Positions 26,124 through 34,835 of a stretch of 64,000 nucleotides of DNA are shown in pieces; the first letter of the stretch is position 1, and every line of letters begins with the position of its first letter. This stretch comes from Kitasatospora sp. SolWspMP-SS2h (GTDB lineage: Bacteria > Actinomycetota > Actinomycetes > Streptomycetales > Streptomycetaceae). The translations under genes were made by a program, and so were the position numbers. The stretch spans positions 310,001 to 374,000 of the forward strand of contig NZ_QLLT01000004.1 of assembly GCF_003259315.1 (NCBI RefSeq). Reading direction: 5' to 3'. The notes beneath the pieces are model-generated. The model was not told the DNA's origin, searched no databases, and saw only the letters and a list, made by a program, of their open reading frames with translations.

Positions 26124-27521
26124 TCAGCTCCCGGACCACACCGTGGTGATGTTGCAGAACTCCCGGATGCCGTGACCGGACAGCTCCCGCCCGTAACCGG
26201 AGCGCTTGACCCCGCCGAACGGGAGGGCCGGGTGCGAGGCGGTCATCCCGTTGAAGAAGACCCCGCCCGCCCGCAGGTCGCGCACGCACCGCTCGCGGTC
26301 CGCGTCGTCCCGGGTCCAGACGTTGGAACTCAGGCCGAACGGCGAGTCGTTGGCGACGGCGACGGCCTCGTCCAGGTCGGCGACCCGGTACACGGTGGCG
26401 ACCGGGCCGAACGTCTCCTCGCGGTGGATCCGCATCCGGGGGGTGACGCCGGTCAGCACCGTCGGCAGGTAGTACCAGCCGTCCGCCAGCGCCGGGTCGT
26501 CCGGCCGGCCGCCGCCGCACTCGGCGGTCGCGCCGAGCGCCACCGCGTCCGCCACCAGCTCCTCCAGGTCGGTGCGGCCCTGTTCGGTGGCCAGCGGGCC
26601 GACCTCGGTGCCGTCCGCCATCGGGTCGCCGACGGTCAGCGCCCGCATCCGCGCGGTGAACGCGGCCAGGAACTCCTCGTACACGTCCGTGTGCACGATG
26701 AAGCGCTTGGCGGCGATGCAGGACTGCCCGTTGTTCTGCACCCGCGCGGTCACCGCCCGCTCGGCCGCGGCCGGCACGTCCGCCGAGGGCAGCACCAGGA
26801 ACGGGTCGCTGCCGCCCAGCTCCAGCACCGTCTTCTTGATCTCGTCCCCGGCCACCGCCGCCACCGAGCGGCCCGCGCCCTCGCTGCCGGTCAGCGTGAC
26901 CGCGGCGATCCGCTCGTCCCGGATCACCGCCTCGACCGTGCCCGAGGAGATCAGCAGGGTCTGGAAGCACCCCTGCGGGAACCCGGCGCGGGCGAACAGC
27001 TCCTCCAGCGCGAGCGCCGTGCGCGGCACGTTCGAGGCGTGCTTGAGCAGGCCCACATTGCCCGCCATCAGGGCCGGCGCGGCGAACCGCACCACCTGCC
27101 AGAACGGGAAGTTCCAGGGCATCACCGCCAGCACCGGCCCCAGCGGCCGGTACCGGACGTACGCCGACACCCCGCCCGAGTCCTCCACGTCGCCCGGCTC
27201 CGGGTGCTCGTCGGCGAGCAGCCCCTCGGCCCGCTCCGCGTACCAGCGCATCGTCTTGGCGCACTTCGCCGCCTCGGCCCGGGCCTGCGCCAGCGGCTTG
27301 CCCATCTCCAGCGTCATCGTCCGCGCGACCTGCTCGTTCGCCTGCTCCAGCAGCTCGGCGGCCCGCCGCATCAGCTCGGCCCGGTGCGCGAAGGTGGTCA
27401 GCCGCCAGGACTCGAACGCGGACTGGGCCCGGGCGAGCCGGCGCTCCACGCCCGCCTCGTCCAGCGGATCGAAGACCTCGACGGTGCGGCCGTCGGCCGG
27501 ATTGACGGTGGCGATGGCCAT
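26124..27521 (-). CDS. gabD: Succinate-semialdehyde dehydrogenase (NADP+)
   Basis: A 465-residue aldehyde dehydrogenase of full family length. It opens MAIATVNPADGRTVEVFDPL (typical of GabD/SSADH), has PWNFPFWQVVRFAAPALMAG, the general-base Glu234 in VLELGGSDPF, and catalytic Cys268 in NNGQSCIAAKRF, and closes with KRSGYGRELSGHGIREF. It oxidises succinate semialdehyde to succinate in GABA breakdown and is cytoplasmic. The start at 27521 has a GGAAGGA site. It is monocistronic, 67 bases downstream of tRNA-Cys on the same strand; the tRNA lies in its leader region. Substrate assignment is by resemblance only. Confidence 0.85.
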   Translation of the reverse strand: MAIATVNPADGRTVEVFDPLDEAGVERRLARAQSAFESWRLTTFAHRAELMRRAAELLEQANEQVARTMTLEMGKPLAQARAEAAKCAKTMRWYAERAEGLLADEHPEPGDVEDSGGVSAYVRYRPLGPVLAVMPWNFPFWQVVRFAAPALMAGNVGLLKHASNVPRTALALEELFARAGFPQGCFQTLLISSGTVEAVIRDERIAAVTLTGSEGAGRSVAAVAGDEIKKTVLELGGSDPFLVLPSADVPAAAERAVTARVQNNGQSCIAAKRFIVHTDVYEEFLAAFTARMRALTVGDPMADGTEVGPLATEQGRTDLEELVADAVALGATAECGGGRPDDPALADGWYYLPTVLTGVTPRMRIHREETFGPVATVYRVADLDEAVAVANDSPFGLSSNVWTRDDADRERCVRDLRAGGVFFNGMTASHPALPFGGVKRSGYGRELSGHGIREFCNITTVWSGS

Positions 27522-27588
27522 CGGGCCATTCCTTCCTCGACTGCCGCCCGGCCAACCGGGCGGGGGGCGGACATCGAGGGGAGCGAGG

Positions 27589-27659
27589 AGGTGGAGATAG
27601 GAATCGAACCCATGTACACGGCCCTGCAAGCCGCTGCCTCGCCTCTCGGCCACTCCACC
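27589..27659 (-). tRNA. tRNA-Cys (anticodon GCA)
   Basis: Reading the minus strand from 27659, GGTGGAG pairs with CTCCACC in the acceptor stem. The D-arm stem is GCC/GGC, the anticodon stem GCGGC/GCCGT with loop TTGCAGG (anticodon GCA), and the T-arm ATGGG-TTCGATT-CCTAT. The length is 71 nucleotides, normal for tRNA-Cys. The 3' CCA is not encoded, so it must be added after transcription, as is common in actinomycetes. Confidence 0.93.
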
Positions 27660-27889
27660 CGGCTCCCTCGCGTGACTCAGAAACTAGCAGCGGGAAAACC
27701 CGGAGCGGGAATCCGACGCACCCGGAACTCACCCGAATGCCGATCCTGCCCCGGAATGTGACGATCGATCAGCAGATGATCGGTTTTGCCCGCCGCCCTC
27801 GACCCCTACCCCCTGCGCCCGCCCCTACTCCTCGCTCCTCGCCCTTCCCGTCCCGTCCGCCGTCCGGCTCCGCGACTACCCTGGGCGCC

Positions 27890-28303
27890 GTGCAGATCGA
27901 CGACCTCAAGCGCCTCCGCAGGGCCCGCGACACCATGGACCGCGACTACGCCGAACCGCTGGACGTCGCCGCCCTCGCCAGGGTCGCGCTGATGTCCGTC
28001 GGCCACTTCCAGCGCAGCTTCCGCGCCGCGTACGGCGAGACCCCGTACAGCTACCTGATGACCCGCCGGATCGAGCGGGCCAAGACGCTGCTGCGCCGGG
28101 GCGATCTGTCCGTCACCGAGGTGTGCATGGCCGTCGGCTGTACCTCGCTGGGCTCGTTCAGCACCCGGTTCACCGAGCTGGTCGGCGAGAGCCCCAGCGC
28201 GTACCGGGCCCGCGACCACAGCGCCGCCGAGCACATCACCGCGTGCGTGGCGATGTACCTGACCCGGCCGGTCCGCGGCACCGACACCGGACGGCCGCAG
28301 TGA
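27890..28303 (+). CDS. AraC-family transcriptional regulator, DNA-binding domain only
   Basis: A 137-residue protein consisting essentially of the AraC/XylS double helix-turn-helix (about 5-110): LDVAALARVALMSVGHFQRS, then YSYLMTRRIERAKTLLR, and LSVTEVCMAVGCTSLGSFST, closing with FTELVGESPSAYR. No sensor domain is attached. The GTG at 27890 is chosen because in-frame sequence upstream is Pro-rich and unlikely. It is followed at 96 bases by a VOC-family gene in the same direction; such pairs are common, and the regulator probably controls it. Confidence 0.85.
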   Translation: MQIDDLKRLRRARDTMDRDYAEPLDVAALARVALMSVGHFQRSFRAAYGETPYSYLMTRRIERAKTLLRRGDLSVTEVCMAVGCTSLGSFSTRFTELVGESPSAYRARDHSAAEHITACVAMYLTRPVRGTDTGRPQ

Positions 28304-28398
28304 CTCGAGGCAGCGGCCCGCCGGTCGCGGCGGACCGGGCCGGGAACGGATCAGGAACGGAGAAGCGCGGGCCGGGGCGGGTCAGTAGCGTCGGGGGC

Positions 28399-28812
28399 AT
28401 GGACATCAAGCTTTCGCAGTGCTTCATCGCCGTCGACGACCACGACGCCGCGCTCGGCTTCTACCGCGACGCGCTCGGCCTGGAGGTGCGCAACGACGTC
28501 GGCTTCGAGGGGATGCGCTGGGTGACCCTCGGCTCGGCCGCCCAGCCCGAGGTCGAGGTCGTGCTGGAGCCCCCGGTCGCCGACCCGGGCGCCACCGAGG
28601 CCGACCGCCGGGCCGCCGCCGAACTGCTCGCCAAGGGCCTGCTGCGCGCCGTCAACTTCCGCACCTCCGACTGCGACGCCACCTTCGAGAAGATCCGCGC
28701 CACCGGGGCCGACGTGCTCCAGGAGCCGATGGACCAGCCCTACGGCGTCCGCGACTGCGCCTTCCGCGACCCGGCGGGCAACATGGTCCGCTTCGCCCAG
28801 CCCCGCGGGTAG
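28399..28812 (+). CDS. VOC (glyoxalase/bleomycin-resistance fold) protein
   Basis: A 137-residue VOC protein with the paired beta-alpha-beta modules. It shows MDIKLSQCFIAVDDHDAALG, FYRDALGLEVRNDVGFEGMR, and a second half ending PYGVRDCAFRDPAGNMVRF, a pattern with the conserved Asp-Pro-x-Gly-Asn of the family. Metal ligands of glyoxalase I are not fully evident, so it may be a binding or resistance protein rather than an enzyme. ATG at 28399. It is probably transcribed with the AraC gene and is followed by a strong bidirectional hairpin. Confidence 0.85.
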   Translation: MDIKLSQCFIAVDDHDAALGFYRDALGLEVRNDVGFEGMRWVTLGSAAQPEVEVVLEPPVADPGATEADRRAAAELLAKGLLRAVNFRTSDCDATFEKIRATGADVLQEPMDQPYGVRDCAFRDPAGNMVRFAQPRG

Positions 28813-28816
28813 CCCC

Positions 28817-28861
28817 CGCGCGCGCTGCCGCCCGGGAACCCTCCGGGCGGCAGCGCGCGCG
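28817..28861. terminator. 19-bp perfect hairpin terminator between convergent genes
   Basis: Bases 28817-28835 and 28843-28861 are perfect reverse complements, with a 7-base loop (GAACCCT). It lies just after the VOC stop and before the convergent sphingomyelinase stop, so it can serve both. Confidence 0.85.
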
Positions 28862-28888
28862 TCCGGCCGCCGCCTCCCGCCACCCGGC

Positions 28889-29866
28889 TCAGCCCGCGAG
28901 CAGCGGGTAGTGGTCCGACAGGTCGGTGTAGGTGTACGAGGTGCCCCAGCTGCTGACCGTCCACGGCGCGGAGTGGAAGCGGTGCACGGTGTTGGTGTAC
29001 TGCTGCGGGCGGGCGTGGTCGGCCCGGTACAGCACGTAGTCCAGGTCCTCCTTCGGCTCGCCCGGGTACCGGTAGGCCGCGATCGAGTTGTCGGCGGTGT
29101 CGAAGGAGTTCGCCCAGCCGGTGCGGGTGGTCGCCGGGGCCAGGTTGCCGTTGGCTAGCAGCGCCGGGTACTCGCCGCCGTGCGAGTCGATGTTCAGGTC
29201 GCCGGCCAGCACGATCGGTTCGTTCGCCGGGATCCGCCGGGCGTCCAGGAACGCCCGCATCGCCCGTAGCTGCTCGGCCCGGACGTCCGCGGCCTGCCCG
29301 CTCGCGCAGCCGGAGTCGGTGGACTGGAGGTGGGTGCCCACCACGTGGGTGCGCTGCCCGTTCACGTTGATCTGCGCGTAGACGAACCCCTTGTTGGACC
29401 ACCAGTCCGAGCCGCAGGCGTCCTTGAACACGTACTGCTCCTTGCGCAGGATCGGCCACTTGCTCAGCAGCAGCACCCCGCCGTCCTCCGGGGTGGTGCT
29501 GCTGTAGCTGCCGGAGGTGGCGTCCCAGCCGGAGGTGGAGCGGCCCACCACCGGCGTGCGGTACGGGTAGGCGGCGGACGCCTTCGCGGCCAGTGCGTCC
29601 GAGGTCGCGTTGTCGAACGCCTCCTGGAGGACGACCACGTCGTGGCCCTGGAAGAAGTCCGCACCGGCGATCGCCTGGGCGCGCTGGGCCTGGCCCCAGT
29701 TGGGGTAGAGCGAGGTGCTCATCAGGAAGGTGTTGTAGCTGAGCACGTCCAGCGGGGCGACGGCGGCGGGCGCGGTCTCGGCGTGCGCGGCGGCCTGAGG
29801 AACCGTCAACAGGGCTGCGGCGGCGGTGAGTACGGCGGCGAGCCGGGTGCTGCGGGTGGTGGTCAC
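28889..29866 (-). CDS. Secreted sphingomyelin phosphodiesterase (SMase C, EEP fold)
   Basis: A 325-residue exported enzyme. A Sec signal peptide covers about 1-28 (TTTRSTRLAAVLTAAAALL, then cleavage near AHAET). The body is an endonuclease/exonuclease/phosphatase fold with LDVLSYNTFLM, catalytic Glu in VVVLQEAFDN, THVVGTHLQSTD, VLAGDLNIDSHGGEYPALL (Asp/Asn), DYVLYR and the terminal TDLSDHYPLLAG (Asp-His). This order and the SDHYPL ending match bacterial neutral sphingomyelinases, which cleave sphingomyelin to ceramide and phosphocholine outside the cell. The GTG at 29866 has a GGAG site. It diverges from the Clp-N gene. Confidence 0.88.
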   Translation of the reverse strand: MTTTRSTRLAAVLTAAAALLTVPQAAAHAETAPAAVAPLDVLSYNTFLMSTSLYPNWGQAQRAQAIAGADFFQGHDVVVLQEAFDNATSDALAAKASAAYPYRTPVVGRSTSGWDATSGSYSSTTPEDGGVLLLSKWPILRKEQYVFKDACGSDWWSNKGFVYAQINVNGQRTHVVGTHLQSTDSGCASGQAADVRAEQLRAMRAFLDARRIPANEPIVLAGDLNIDSHGGEYPALLANGNLAPATTRTGWANSFDTADNSIAAYRYPGEPKEDLDYVLYRADHARPQQYTNTVHRFHSAPWTVSSWGTSYTYTDLSDHYPLLAG

Positions 29867-30006
29867 GGGAACTCCGGGGGTGAGGGCCGGTCGATGTTGT
29901 GCAGTCAACTCGGGCCTCCGTGACACGGACAAGACGGCGGACGGCGGCCGGGTGAACTCGGCCGAAACACCCGCTACCGGTGGGTAGGAATCGGCCCCCC
30001 GTCCAC

Positions 30007-30050
30007 TGTCAACCGAAGGTTGACACTCTCGGACTGTCAACCTAAGGTTG
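30007..30050. promoter_or_regulatory. Double palindromic operator upstream of the Clp-N/HTH gene
   Basis: TGTCAACCGAAGGTTGACA (30007-30025) is a perfect palindrome around GAA. A second copy, TGTCAACCTAAGGTTG, lies at 30035-30050, 28 bases on and just 4 bases before the ATG. Two spaced copies so near the start codon suggest repression, most likely by the HTH protein itself. It sits in the divergent gap with the sphingomyelinase gene and may control both. Confidence 0.75.
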
Positions 30051-30054
30051 CCTC

Positions 30055-30786
30055 ATGGCTGACACCTCTGGAGCGAAACCCTCCGTCCGGCTCGACGACC
30101 TGATCGAGGGCATCAAGAACTCGTACCCCGAAGCGCTCGACCAGCTCTCCAACGCGGTCCTGGTCGCCGACCACCTCGGCGACGTGGCCGACCACCTGAT
30201 CGGCCACTTCGTCGACCAGGCCCGCCGCTCCGGCGCGTCCTGGACCGACATCGGCCGCAGCATGGGCGTCACCCGCCAGGCCGCCCAGAAGCGCTTCGTC
30301 CCCAAGGACCCGGGCGAGGTCACCGCGATCGACACCGCGCAGGGCTTCAACCGCTTCACCCCGCGCGCCCGCAACGTGGTGATGGCCGCCCACCAGGCCG
30401 CCAAGGACGCCCGCAACGACGAGGTCCGCCCCGCGCACCTGGTGCTCGGCCTGCTCGCCGAGCCCGAGGGCCTCGCCGCCGCCTACATCGTCACCAGCGG
30501 CGTCCCCCTCGACACCGTCCGCCGGGCCGCCCTGGCCGCGCTCCCGCCCGCCGTCGAGGACGCCCCCGAACTCGTCCCCTACGACGCCGGGGCCAAGAAG
30601 GCCCTCGAACTCACCATGCGCGAGTCCCTGCGCCTCGGGCACAACTACGTCGGCACCGAGCACCTGCTGCTCGCCCTGCTCGAACACGAGGCGGGCGACG
30701 GCGTCCTCACCTCCCTCGGCCTCGACAAGGCCGCCGCCGAGGCCGAGTTCCTCGCCACCCTCGCCCAACTCACCGCCGGGTCCTGA
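30055..30786 (+). CDS. Clp-N domain protein with N-terminal HTH
   Basis: A 243-residue protein. An N-terminal helical region (about 10-80) contains a helix-turn-helix ([20 protein letters not shown]). Then come two Clp-N repeats (about 95-240: [33 protein letters not shown]; then [36 protein letters not shown]), as in the substrate-binding end of ClpC/ClpA. There is no AAA+ domain. It may couple the Clp protease to transcription control or be an adaptor. The start is ATG at 30055, 4 bases after the second operator copy, so the transcript may be nearly leaderless. Confidence 0.85.
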   Translation: MADTSGAKPSVRLDDLIEGIKNSYPEALDQLSNAVLVADHLGDVADHLIGHFVDQARRSGASWTDIGRSMGVTRQAAQKRFVPKDPGEVTAIDTAQGFNRFTPRARNVVMAAHQAAKDARNDEVRPAHLVLGLLAEPEGLAAAYIVTSGVPLDTVRRAALAALPPAVEDAPELVPYDAGAKKALELTMRESLRLGHNYVGTEHLLLALLEHEAGDGVLTSLGLDKAAAEAEFLATLAQLTAGS

Positions 30787-30803
30787 CGATCCACCCCCCA
30801 CCC

Positions 30804-30850
30804 CGCGGGCGGCGGGGCCGCCCGGGACGGGAGCGGCCCCGCCGCCCGCG
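30804..30850. terminator. 17-bp perfect hairpin after the Clp-N gene
   Basis: Bases 30804-30820 and 30834-30850 are perfect reverse complements (CGCGGGCGGCGGGGCCG and its complement) with a 13-base loop. It lies 18 bases after the stop codon. Confidence 0.8.
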
Positions 30851-30974
30851 GCCGTCCCCCGCCGCCCCGGCCGCTTCCGGCGGGCGAAACTCCGTTGACG
30901 CCGCGCCGGCGCGCCCGGTTCGCTGCTGCCGGGAACGATCCCGCACGCACGCACGTACGGAGGGTGGAGCACGC

Positions 30975-31598
30975 ATGGCGTACCGACTGCAGGGCCCGGT
31001 GCTGGAGGGGCGGCTGGTGCGGCTGGAACCGCTGGAGCAGCGGCACGCCGCGGAGTTGGCGCGGGCGGCGGAGGAGGGCCGGGACAGCTACGGCTTCACC
31101 TGGGTGCCGCGCGCCGACGAGGTCGCCGGGTACGTCGAGACCCAGCGCGGCCGGGCCGAGACGGGGCTGGTCGCCCCGTACGCGCAGATCTCCACGGCCA
31201 CCGGCCGGGCCGTCGGCGCGACCGCCTTCCTGGACCCGCGCACCCTGCCCGACACCGGCGTCCTGTACGCCGTCGAGATCGGCTTCAGCTGGCTCGCCGC
31301 CTCCGCGCAGGGCACCGGCGTCAACGCCGAGTCCAAGCTGCTGCTGTTCCGGCACGCCTTCGAGGAGTGGAACGTCCGCCGGGTCGACCTCAAGACCGAC
31401 GCCCGCAACGAGCGCTCCCGCGCCGCGATCGCCGCCGTCGGCGCCCGCTTCGAGGGCGTCCTGCGCAACTGGTCGCGCTCCTGGGCCCCGGGGGAGGACG
31501 GCCGGCTGCGGGACGCGGCGATGTTCTCGATCACCGACGAGGAGTGGCCGCGGGCCGGGGCCGCCCTCCGGGAGCGCGTCGCCCGCTACGGGAAGTGA
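30975..31598 (+). CDS. GNAT acetyltransferase (RimJ/RimL type)
   Basis: A 207-residue protein of the RimJ/RimL-like GNAT class. It opens with [19 protein letters not shown], has the core [20 protein letters not shown] (acetyl-CoA loop, with QGTGVN in place of the usual RGxG), and closes with the conserved [20 protein letters not shown] and [10 protein letters not shown]. It acetylates an amino group of a protein or small molecule with acetyl-CoA; the substrate is unknown. The ATG at 30975 has a GGAGGGTGGAG stretch upstream. Single gene, ended by a strong hairpin. Confidence 0.87.
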   Translation: MAYRLQGPVLEGRLVRLEPLEQRHAAELARAAEEGRDSYGFTWVPRADEVAGYVETQRGRAETGLVAPYAQISTATGRAVGATAFLDPRTLPDTGVLYAVEIGFSWLAASAQGTGVNAESKLLLFRHAFEEWNVRRVDLKTDARNERSRAAIAAVGARFEGVLRNWSRSWAPGEDGRLRDAAMFSITDEEWPRAGAALRERVARYGK

Positions 31599-31620
31599 CC
31601 TTTCGTCCGGTCACTTCCCG
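31589..31620. terminator. 12-bp perfect hairpin overlapping the GNAT stop codon
   Basis: CGGGAAGTGACC and GGTCACTTCCCG flank an 8-base loop (TTTCGTCC). The stem includes the TGA stop at 31596-31598. Confidence 0.82.
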
Positions 31621-31859
31621 TGCGGGGGAGGGGGGTTGGCCGGGCCGGGCGGGGGCGGGGGCGCGCCGCCCATGCCGGTCGGCTTCCCGGACGGAGCTTT
31701 CTGCGGTGCCACGGTTCCCCTCCTCGGTGCGTCCGGCGGCGGCGCGGACCGCCGCCGGCAGGTGCGGTCAACGGCTGGATTCCCGCCGTGCGCCCGGCTG
31801 AAGCGAGCCCGCGTGCGCGCACGTCCGGGCAGCTCAGCGACTGCGGGACGATGATCCGA

Positions 31860-33167
31860 TCATCGCTCCGACGCGGGCGGTCGCTCCGGCGTGGACGGCC
31901 GCTCCGGCGTGGACGGCCCCGCCGGGCGGACGGCCCACTGGTGGACGGTGCCCTGGTGCAGGGCGGCGTAGACGCGGTCGCGCAGCGCGTTGGCGTCCGC
32001 GTCGGTGAGGGTGCGGCGCAGGTCCCGCAGGACGACCTTGAGCAGCAGGTTCTGCTGGTCGGGACGGGCGCCCAGCCGGGCCAGGGCCTGCGGGGGGAGG
32101 GCGTGGCACGGGGTGGCGGAGAGGACCTCGACCGTCTCCACCCGGTCCGCGTCCGGGCCGAGGGCGTCCCGGACCCGGTCGCCGAGGTCCTCGGCGAGGT
32201 CGGCCCCGTCCACCGCGACGGACAGGTCGCGGCGGACCGCGGGCAGCGCGGAGACCGGCCGGTACGGCGCGAGGTCGGTGAGCTGGGCGGCGACGGCCGG
32301 ATCGGCCGAGCGCAGCAGGCGGATGTCCGGAACGCCCTTGCGCAGCATCAGCACCCGGTCCAGGCCCATCCCGAGCGCCAGCCCGCTCCACCGCGGCCCC
32401 AGCCCGGCCCCGGCCAGCACCCGCGGATGGGCGAGCCCGCACTCGGCGACCTCCACCCAGGCGCCGTCCTCCGCGCTGCCGTCCTTCGCGCTGCCGTCCT
32501 CCGCGCTGCTGTTCCGCCCGCCGCTGCTCTGCCTGCCGCCGCCCGCCGCGACGTCCAGTTGGCGTCCCGCCAGGGTGTACGGGTGGACCCGCTCCTCGGT
32601 GCGGTACTCCGTGCCCGGCAGCAGCGCGTCCACCAGCACGGCGATCATCTCCGCCAGGTCCGCCGGACCGGCCGGGACCGGGCGGCGGGTCAGGTACCAC
32701 AGGTCCAGCTGGTGCGGGGTGCCGCTGTGCAGCCGGTCGATGCTGTCGCGCCGGTACACCAGGCCCGGGCAGACCAGCAGCACCGCGTCCGGCGCCTCCC
32801 CGGCCGCCTCCTGCGCGGCGAGCGCCCGCAGCGCGCCGGGGACCAGCGCGCTGGAGTGGCTGCGCAGCATCCGCCGGTCGTCGACGTACCGGGTGTAGCG
32901 GGTGTCCCGGGTGACGTCGTCCGCGCGGTAGTTGAGGTGGTCGTAGTTGTCGGCGACGGTCACCGTCCGCTCGCCCCGGTGCACCCGCACCGCGCAGCCC
33001 CAGCGCCCGGCCAGCGCCTCCGCCGCGCGGTCGACGAGCAGTTGCAGGGCGTGCGGCCCGGCGGCCGGGTCGGTCAGGTCGCGGACGGCGAGGTCGCGGG
33101 CGAGCTGCTCCGCGGAGAGGGGGCGGACGGCGGTGGGGGCGGTGCTGCGGACAGGATCGGTGGACAT
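31860..33167 (-). CDS. Stand-alone PheRS-like aminoacyl-tRNA synthetase with FDX-ACB domain
   Basis: A 435-residue class II synthetase. Motif 1-like RRMLRSHSSALVPGALRA (about 110), motif 2 YRRDSIDRLHSGTPHQLDL (about 155) and motif 3 GLALGMGLDRVLMLRKGVPD (about 270) are those of the phenylalanyl-tRNA synthetase alpha chain. The C-terminus has an FDX-ACB domain (PYRPVSALPAVRRDLSVAVD), normally found at the end of the beta chain. This catalytic core plus FDX-ACB order is that of the monomeric organellar PheRS. The window has no pheT beside it, so it is extra to the usual PheST. It may be an antibiotic-resistant duplicate or load another compound. A Pro/Glu/Arg-rich repeat ends it. ATG at 33167. 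Confidence 0.82.
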   Translation of the reverse strand: MSTDPVRSTAPTAVRPLSAEQLARDLAVRDLTDPAAGPHALQLLVDRAAEALAGRWGCAVRVHRGERTVTVADNYDHLNYRADDVTRDTRYTRYVDDRRMLRSHSSALVPGALRALAAQEAAGEAPDAVLLVCPGLVYRRDSIDRLHSGTPHQLDLWYLTRRPVPAGPADLAEMIAVLVDALLPGTEYRTEERVHPYTLAGRQLDVAAGGGRQSSGGRNSSAEDGSAKDGSAEDGAWVEVAECGLAHPRVLAGAGLGPRWSGLALGMGLDRVLMLRKGVPDIRLLRSADPAVAAQLTDLAPYRPVSALPAVRRDLSVAVDGADLAEDLGDRVRDALGPDADRVETVEVLSATPCHALPPQALARLGARPDQQNLLLKVVLRDLRRTLTDADANALRDRVYAALHQGTVHQWAVRPAGPSTPERPSTPERPPASER

Positions 33168-33546
33168 GGCGGCCTCCGGAACTGGGCGGACGGGCGGGAC
33201 GACGAGGGGGGAACACCACACCCCCCGGCCCCTGGGCACGACCCGCCACCGGGGGCCGACCCGCTCCGCCGGAGCACTGCCTCTCTCGCTACCGGCGCGA
33301 CGGAACCCGCCCCCTGCGGCACCCATCGGGAGCCGGGGGGCCGGTAAATCGGCGGCAGAGCGCGACGACGGCCATGCCCGGAGTCTAGGCACCCCGCCCC
33401 GAGCCCCCGCAACCCGTTTTCGAACCGTTCGGCGACCCGTTTCCGACCGCCCCGGGACCGCCCCGGGACCGCCCGCGACCGCCTGACGCCCGCCGCTAGG
33501 CTGGGCGCCGCCACGGGAGGACCGGGGGCGGCGGAGGGGTGCGGCG
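33168..33546. promoter_or_regulatory. Divergent promoter region and leader hairpin of the PheRS-like gene
   Basis: These 379 bases separate the PheRS-like gene (minus) from a methyltransferase (plus). On the minus strand a hairpin is present at 33226-33258 (CGGCCCC/GGGGCCG with inner GGG/CCC) about 60 bases before the start codon. A 28-codon open frame starts at 33374 (MAVVALCRRFTG) and ends near 33291. This could be an attenuator-type leader, but only one Phe codon is present, so the idea is weak. Confidence 0.35.
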
Positions 33547-34188
33547 ATGACGGCGACCGGCGGGGTCGGGCAGGCGTACGACGGGGTGGCGGAGCTGTAC
33601 GCCCACCTGTTCCGGGGCGAACTCGGCGGCCGGGACGACGAGTTGGCAGCGATCCGGCGGCTGGTCGCGGCACCTGCGGTGGCGGGGCGCGGACTTCCGG
33701 TGGGCGACCTCGGCTGCGGGCCGGGAGAGGCGACCGAACTGCTCGCCGGGTTCGGCGTCCGCGCCTTCGGCCTGGACCTCTCGGCCGGGATGCTGCGACA
33801 GGCCCGACTCGCCCACCCGGCACGGCCGTTCGTGCGGGGCTCGCTGACGGCGCTCCCGCTGGCGGACGCCGGCCTCGGCGCGATCCTCGCCCGCTACTCG
33901 CTGATCCACCTCCCGCCTGCCGAACTCCCCTCCGTCCTGGCCGAGTTGCGCCGCGTCCTGGCCCCCGGCGGGCTGCTGCTCACCGGTTTCTTCGCCGCCG
34001 ACCCCGAACTCGGCGACACCGACCGCCCCGTCCCCTTCGACCACAAGGTCACCACCGCCCACCGCTGGCCGATCGACACCCTCGCCGGGCTCTTCCGTGC
34101 GGCCAGATTCACCGAGACCGCCCGCACCCTGCGCGCCCCCGCCCCCGACGAGCGCTTCCCGCAGGGGACGCTGCTGCTCCAGGGCTGA
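33547..34188 (+). CDS. Class I SAM-dependent methyltransferase
   Basis: A 213-residue protein with methyltransferase motif I VGDLGCGPGEATELL (about 58-72), motif post-I GLDLSAGML (about 78), motif II LGAILARYSLIHLP (about 115) and motif III AELRRVLAPGGLLLTGFFA (about 140). It transfers methyl from SAM; substrate unknown, probably a small molecule. ATG at 33547 has GGAGGGG about 10 bases upstream. Confidence 0.86.
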   Translation: MTATGGVGQAYDGVAELYAHLFRGELGGRDDELAAIRRLVAAPAVAGRGLPVGDLGCGPGEATELLAGFGVRAFGLDLSAGMLRQARLAHPARPFVRGSLTALPLADAGLGAILARYSLIHLPPAELPSVLAELRRVLAPGGLLLTGFFAADPELGDTDRPVPFDHKVTTAHRWPIDTLAGLFRAARFTETARTLRAPAPDERFPQGTLLLQG

Positions 34189-34237
34189 GGCCGTGGCGGC
34201 CGGTCCGGCGGGGCCGGGCGGTTTCAACTGCGCGCCT

Positions 34238-34825
34238 TCAACCGTGCGGGTGACGCACCACCAGCACCGCCTCGACCTCCTGCGCCACCGCCTCGTAGCG
34301 GTGCGGCACGTCCGCCGCCCAGCTGTGGTGGCCGCCGGGGCCGACCGTGGCGGGTGACGCCTCGGTGCCGACCAGCGCGGTGCCGGTCAGCACCACCAGG
34401 TGCTCCACCGTGCCCGGCGGGTGCGGGGCCGAACGGCGCACCCCGCCCGGCCGGATCCGGATCCGGTACGTCTCCGAGACCGCCGCCGCGTCCTCGAACC
34501 GCTCCAGTAGCACGGCGTCCAGCACCCGCCCGGACACCCCGGCGTTCAGCGCCCGCCCCGTCGCGGCCTCCCGGGCGGCCTGCTCGGGCGCCTGCAACGC
34601 GGCGCTCAGCGGCAGGCCGAGCGCGGTGGTCAGCGCGTACAGGGTCTCCAGGGTCGGGTTGCGGGTGCCCGCCTCCAACCCCGAGAGGGTGGCCTTGCCG
34701 AGGCCCGCGCGGCGGGCCAGCTCCGAGAGGGAGAGCCCGCGGGCGGTACGCAGTTCGCGCAGCCGCAGGCCGATCCGCGCCGAGAGGTCAGCGCTCGCCG
34801 AAGCCGGTTGATCCGTTGCTCGCAT
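34238..34825 (-). CDS. XRE-family regulator with C-terminal cupin
   Basis: A 195-residue transcription factor. The HTH_XRE domain (about 15-72: LRELRTARGLSLSELARRAG, then ATLSGLEAGTRNPTLETLYA) is followed by a cupin barrel (about 120-195) with PPGTVEHLVVLTGTALVG and GPGGHHSWAADVPHRYEA. This HTH-cupin arrangement is common in regulators that sense a small ligand bound in the cupin. It faces a YbaK gene with a 32-bp palindrome between them, which is its obvious operator. Confidence 0.88.
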   Translation of the reverse strand: MRATDQPASASADLSARIGLRLRELRTARGLSLSELARRAGLGKATLSGLEAGTRNPTLETLYALTTALGLPLSAALQAPEQAAREAATGRALNAGVSGRVLDAVLLERFEDAAAVSETYRIRIRPGGVRRSAPHPPGTVEHLVVLTGTALVGTEASPATVGPGGHHSWAADVPHRYEAVAQEVEAVLVVRHPHG

Positions 34826-34835
34826 GCGGTCTATC

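Noticed and set aside
31621-31859. Small frames between the GNAT terminator and the PheRS-like gene
   Set aside because: Low-complexity translations and no start signal; treated as intergenic.
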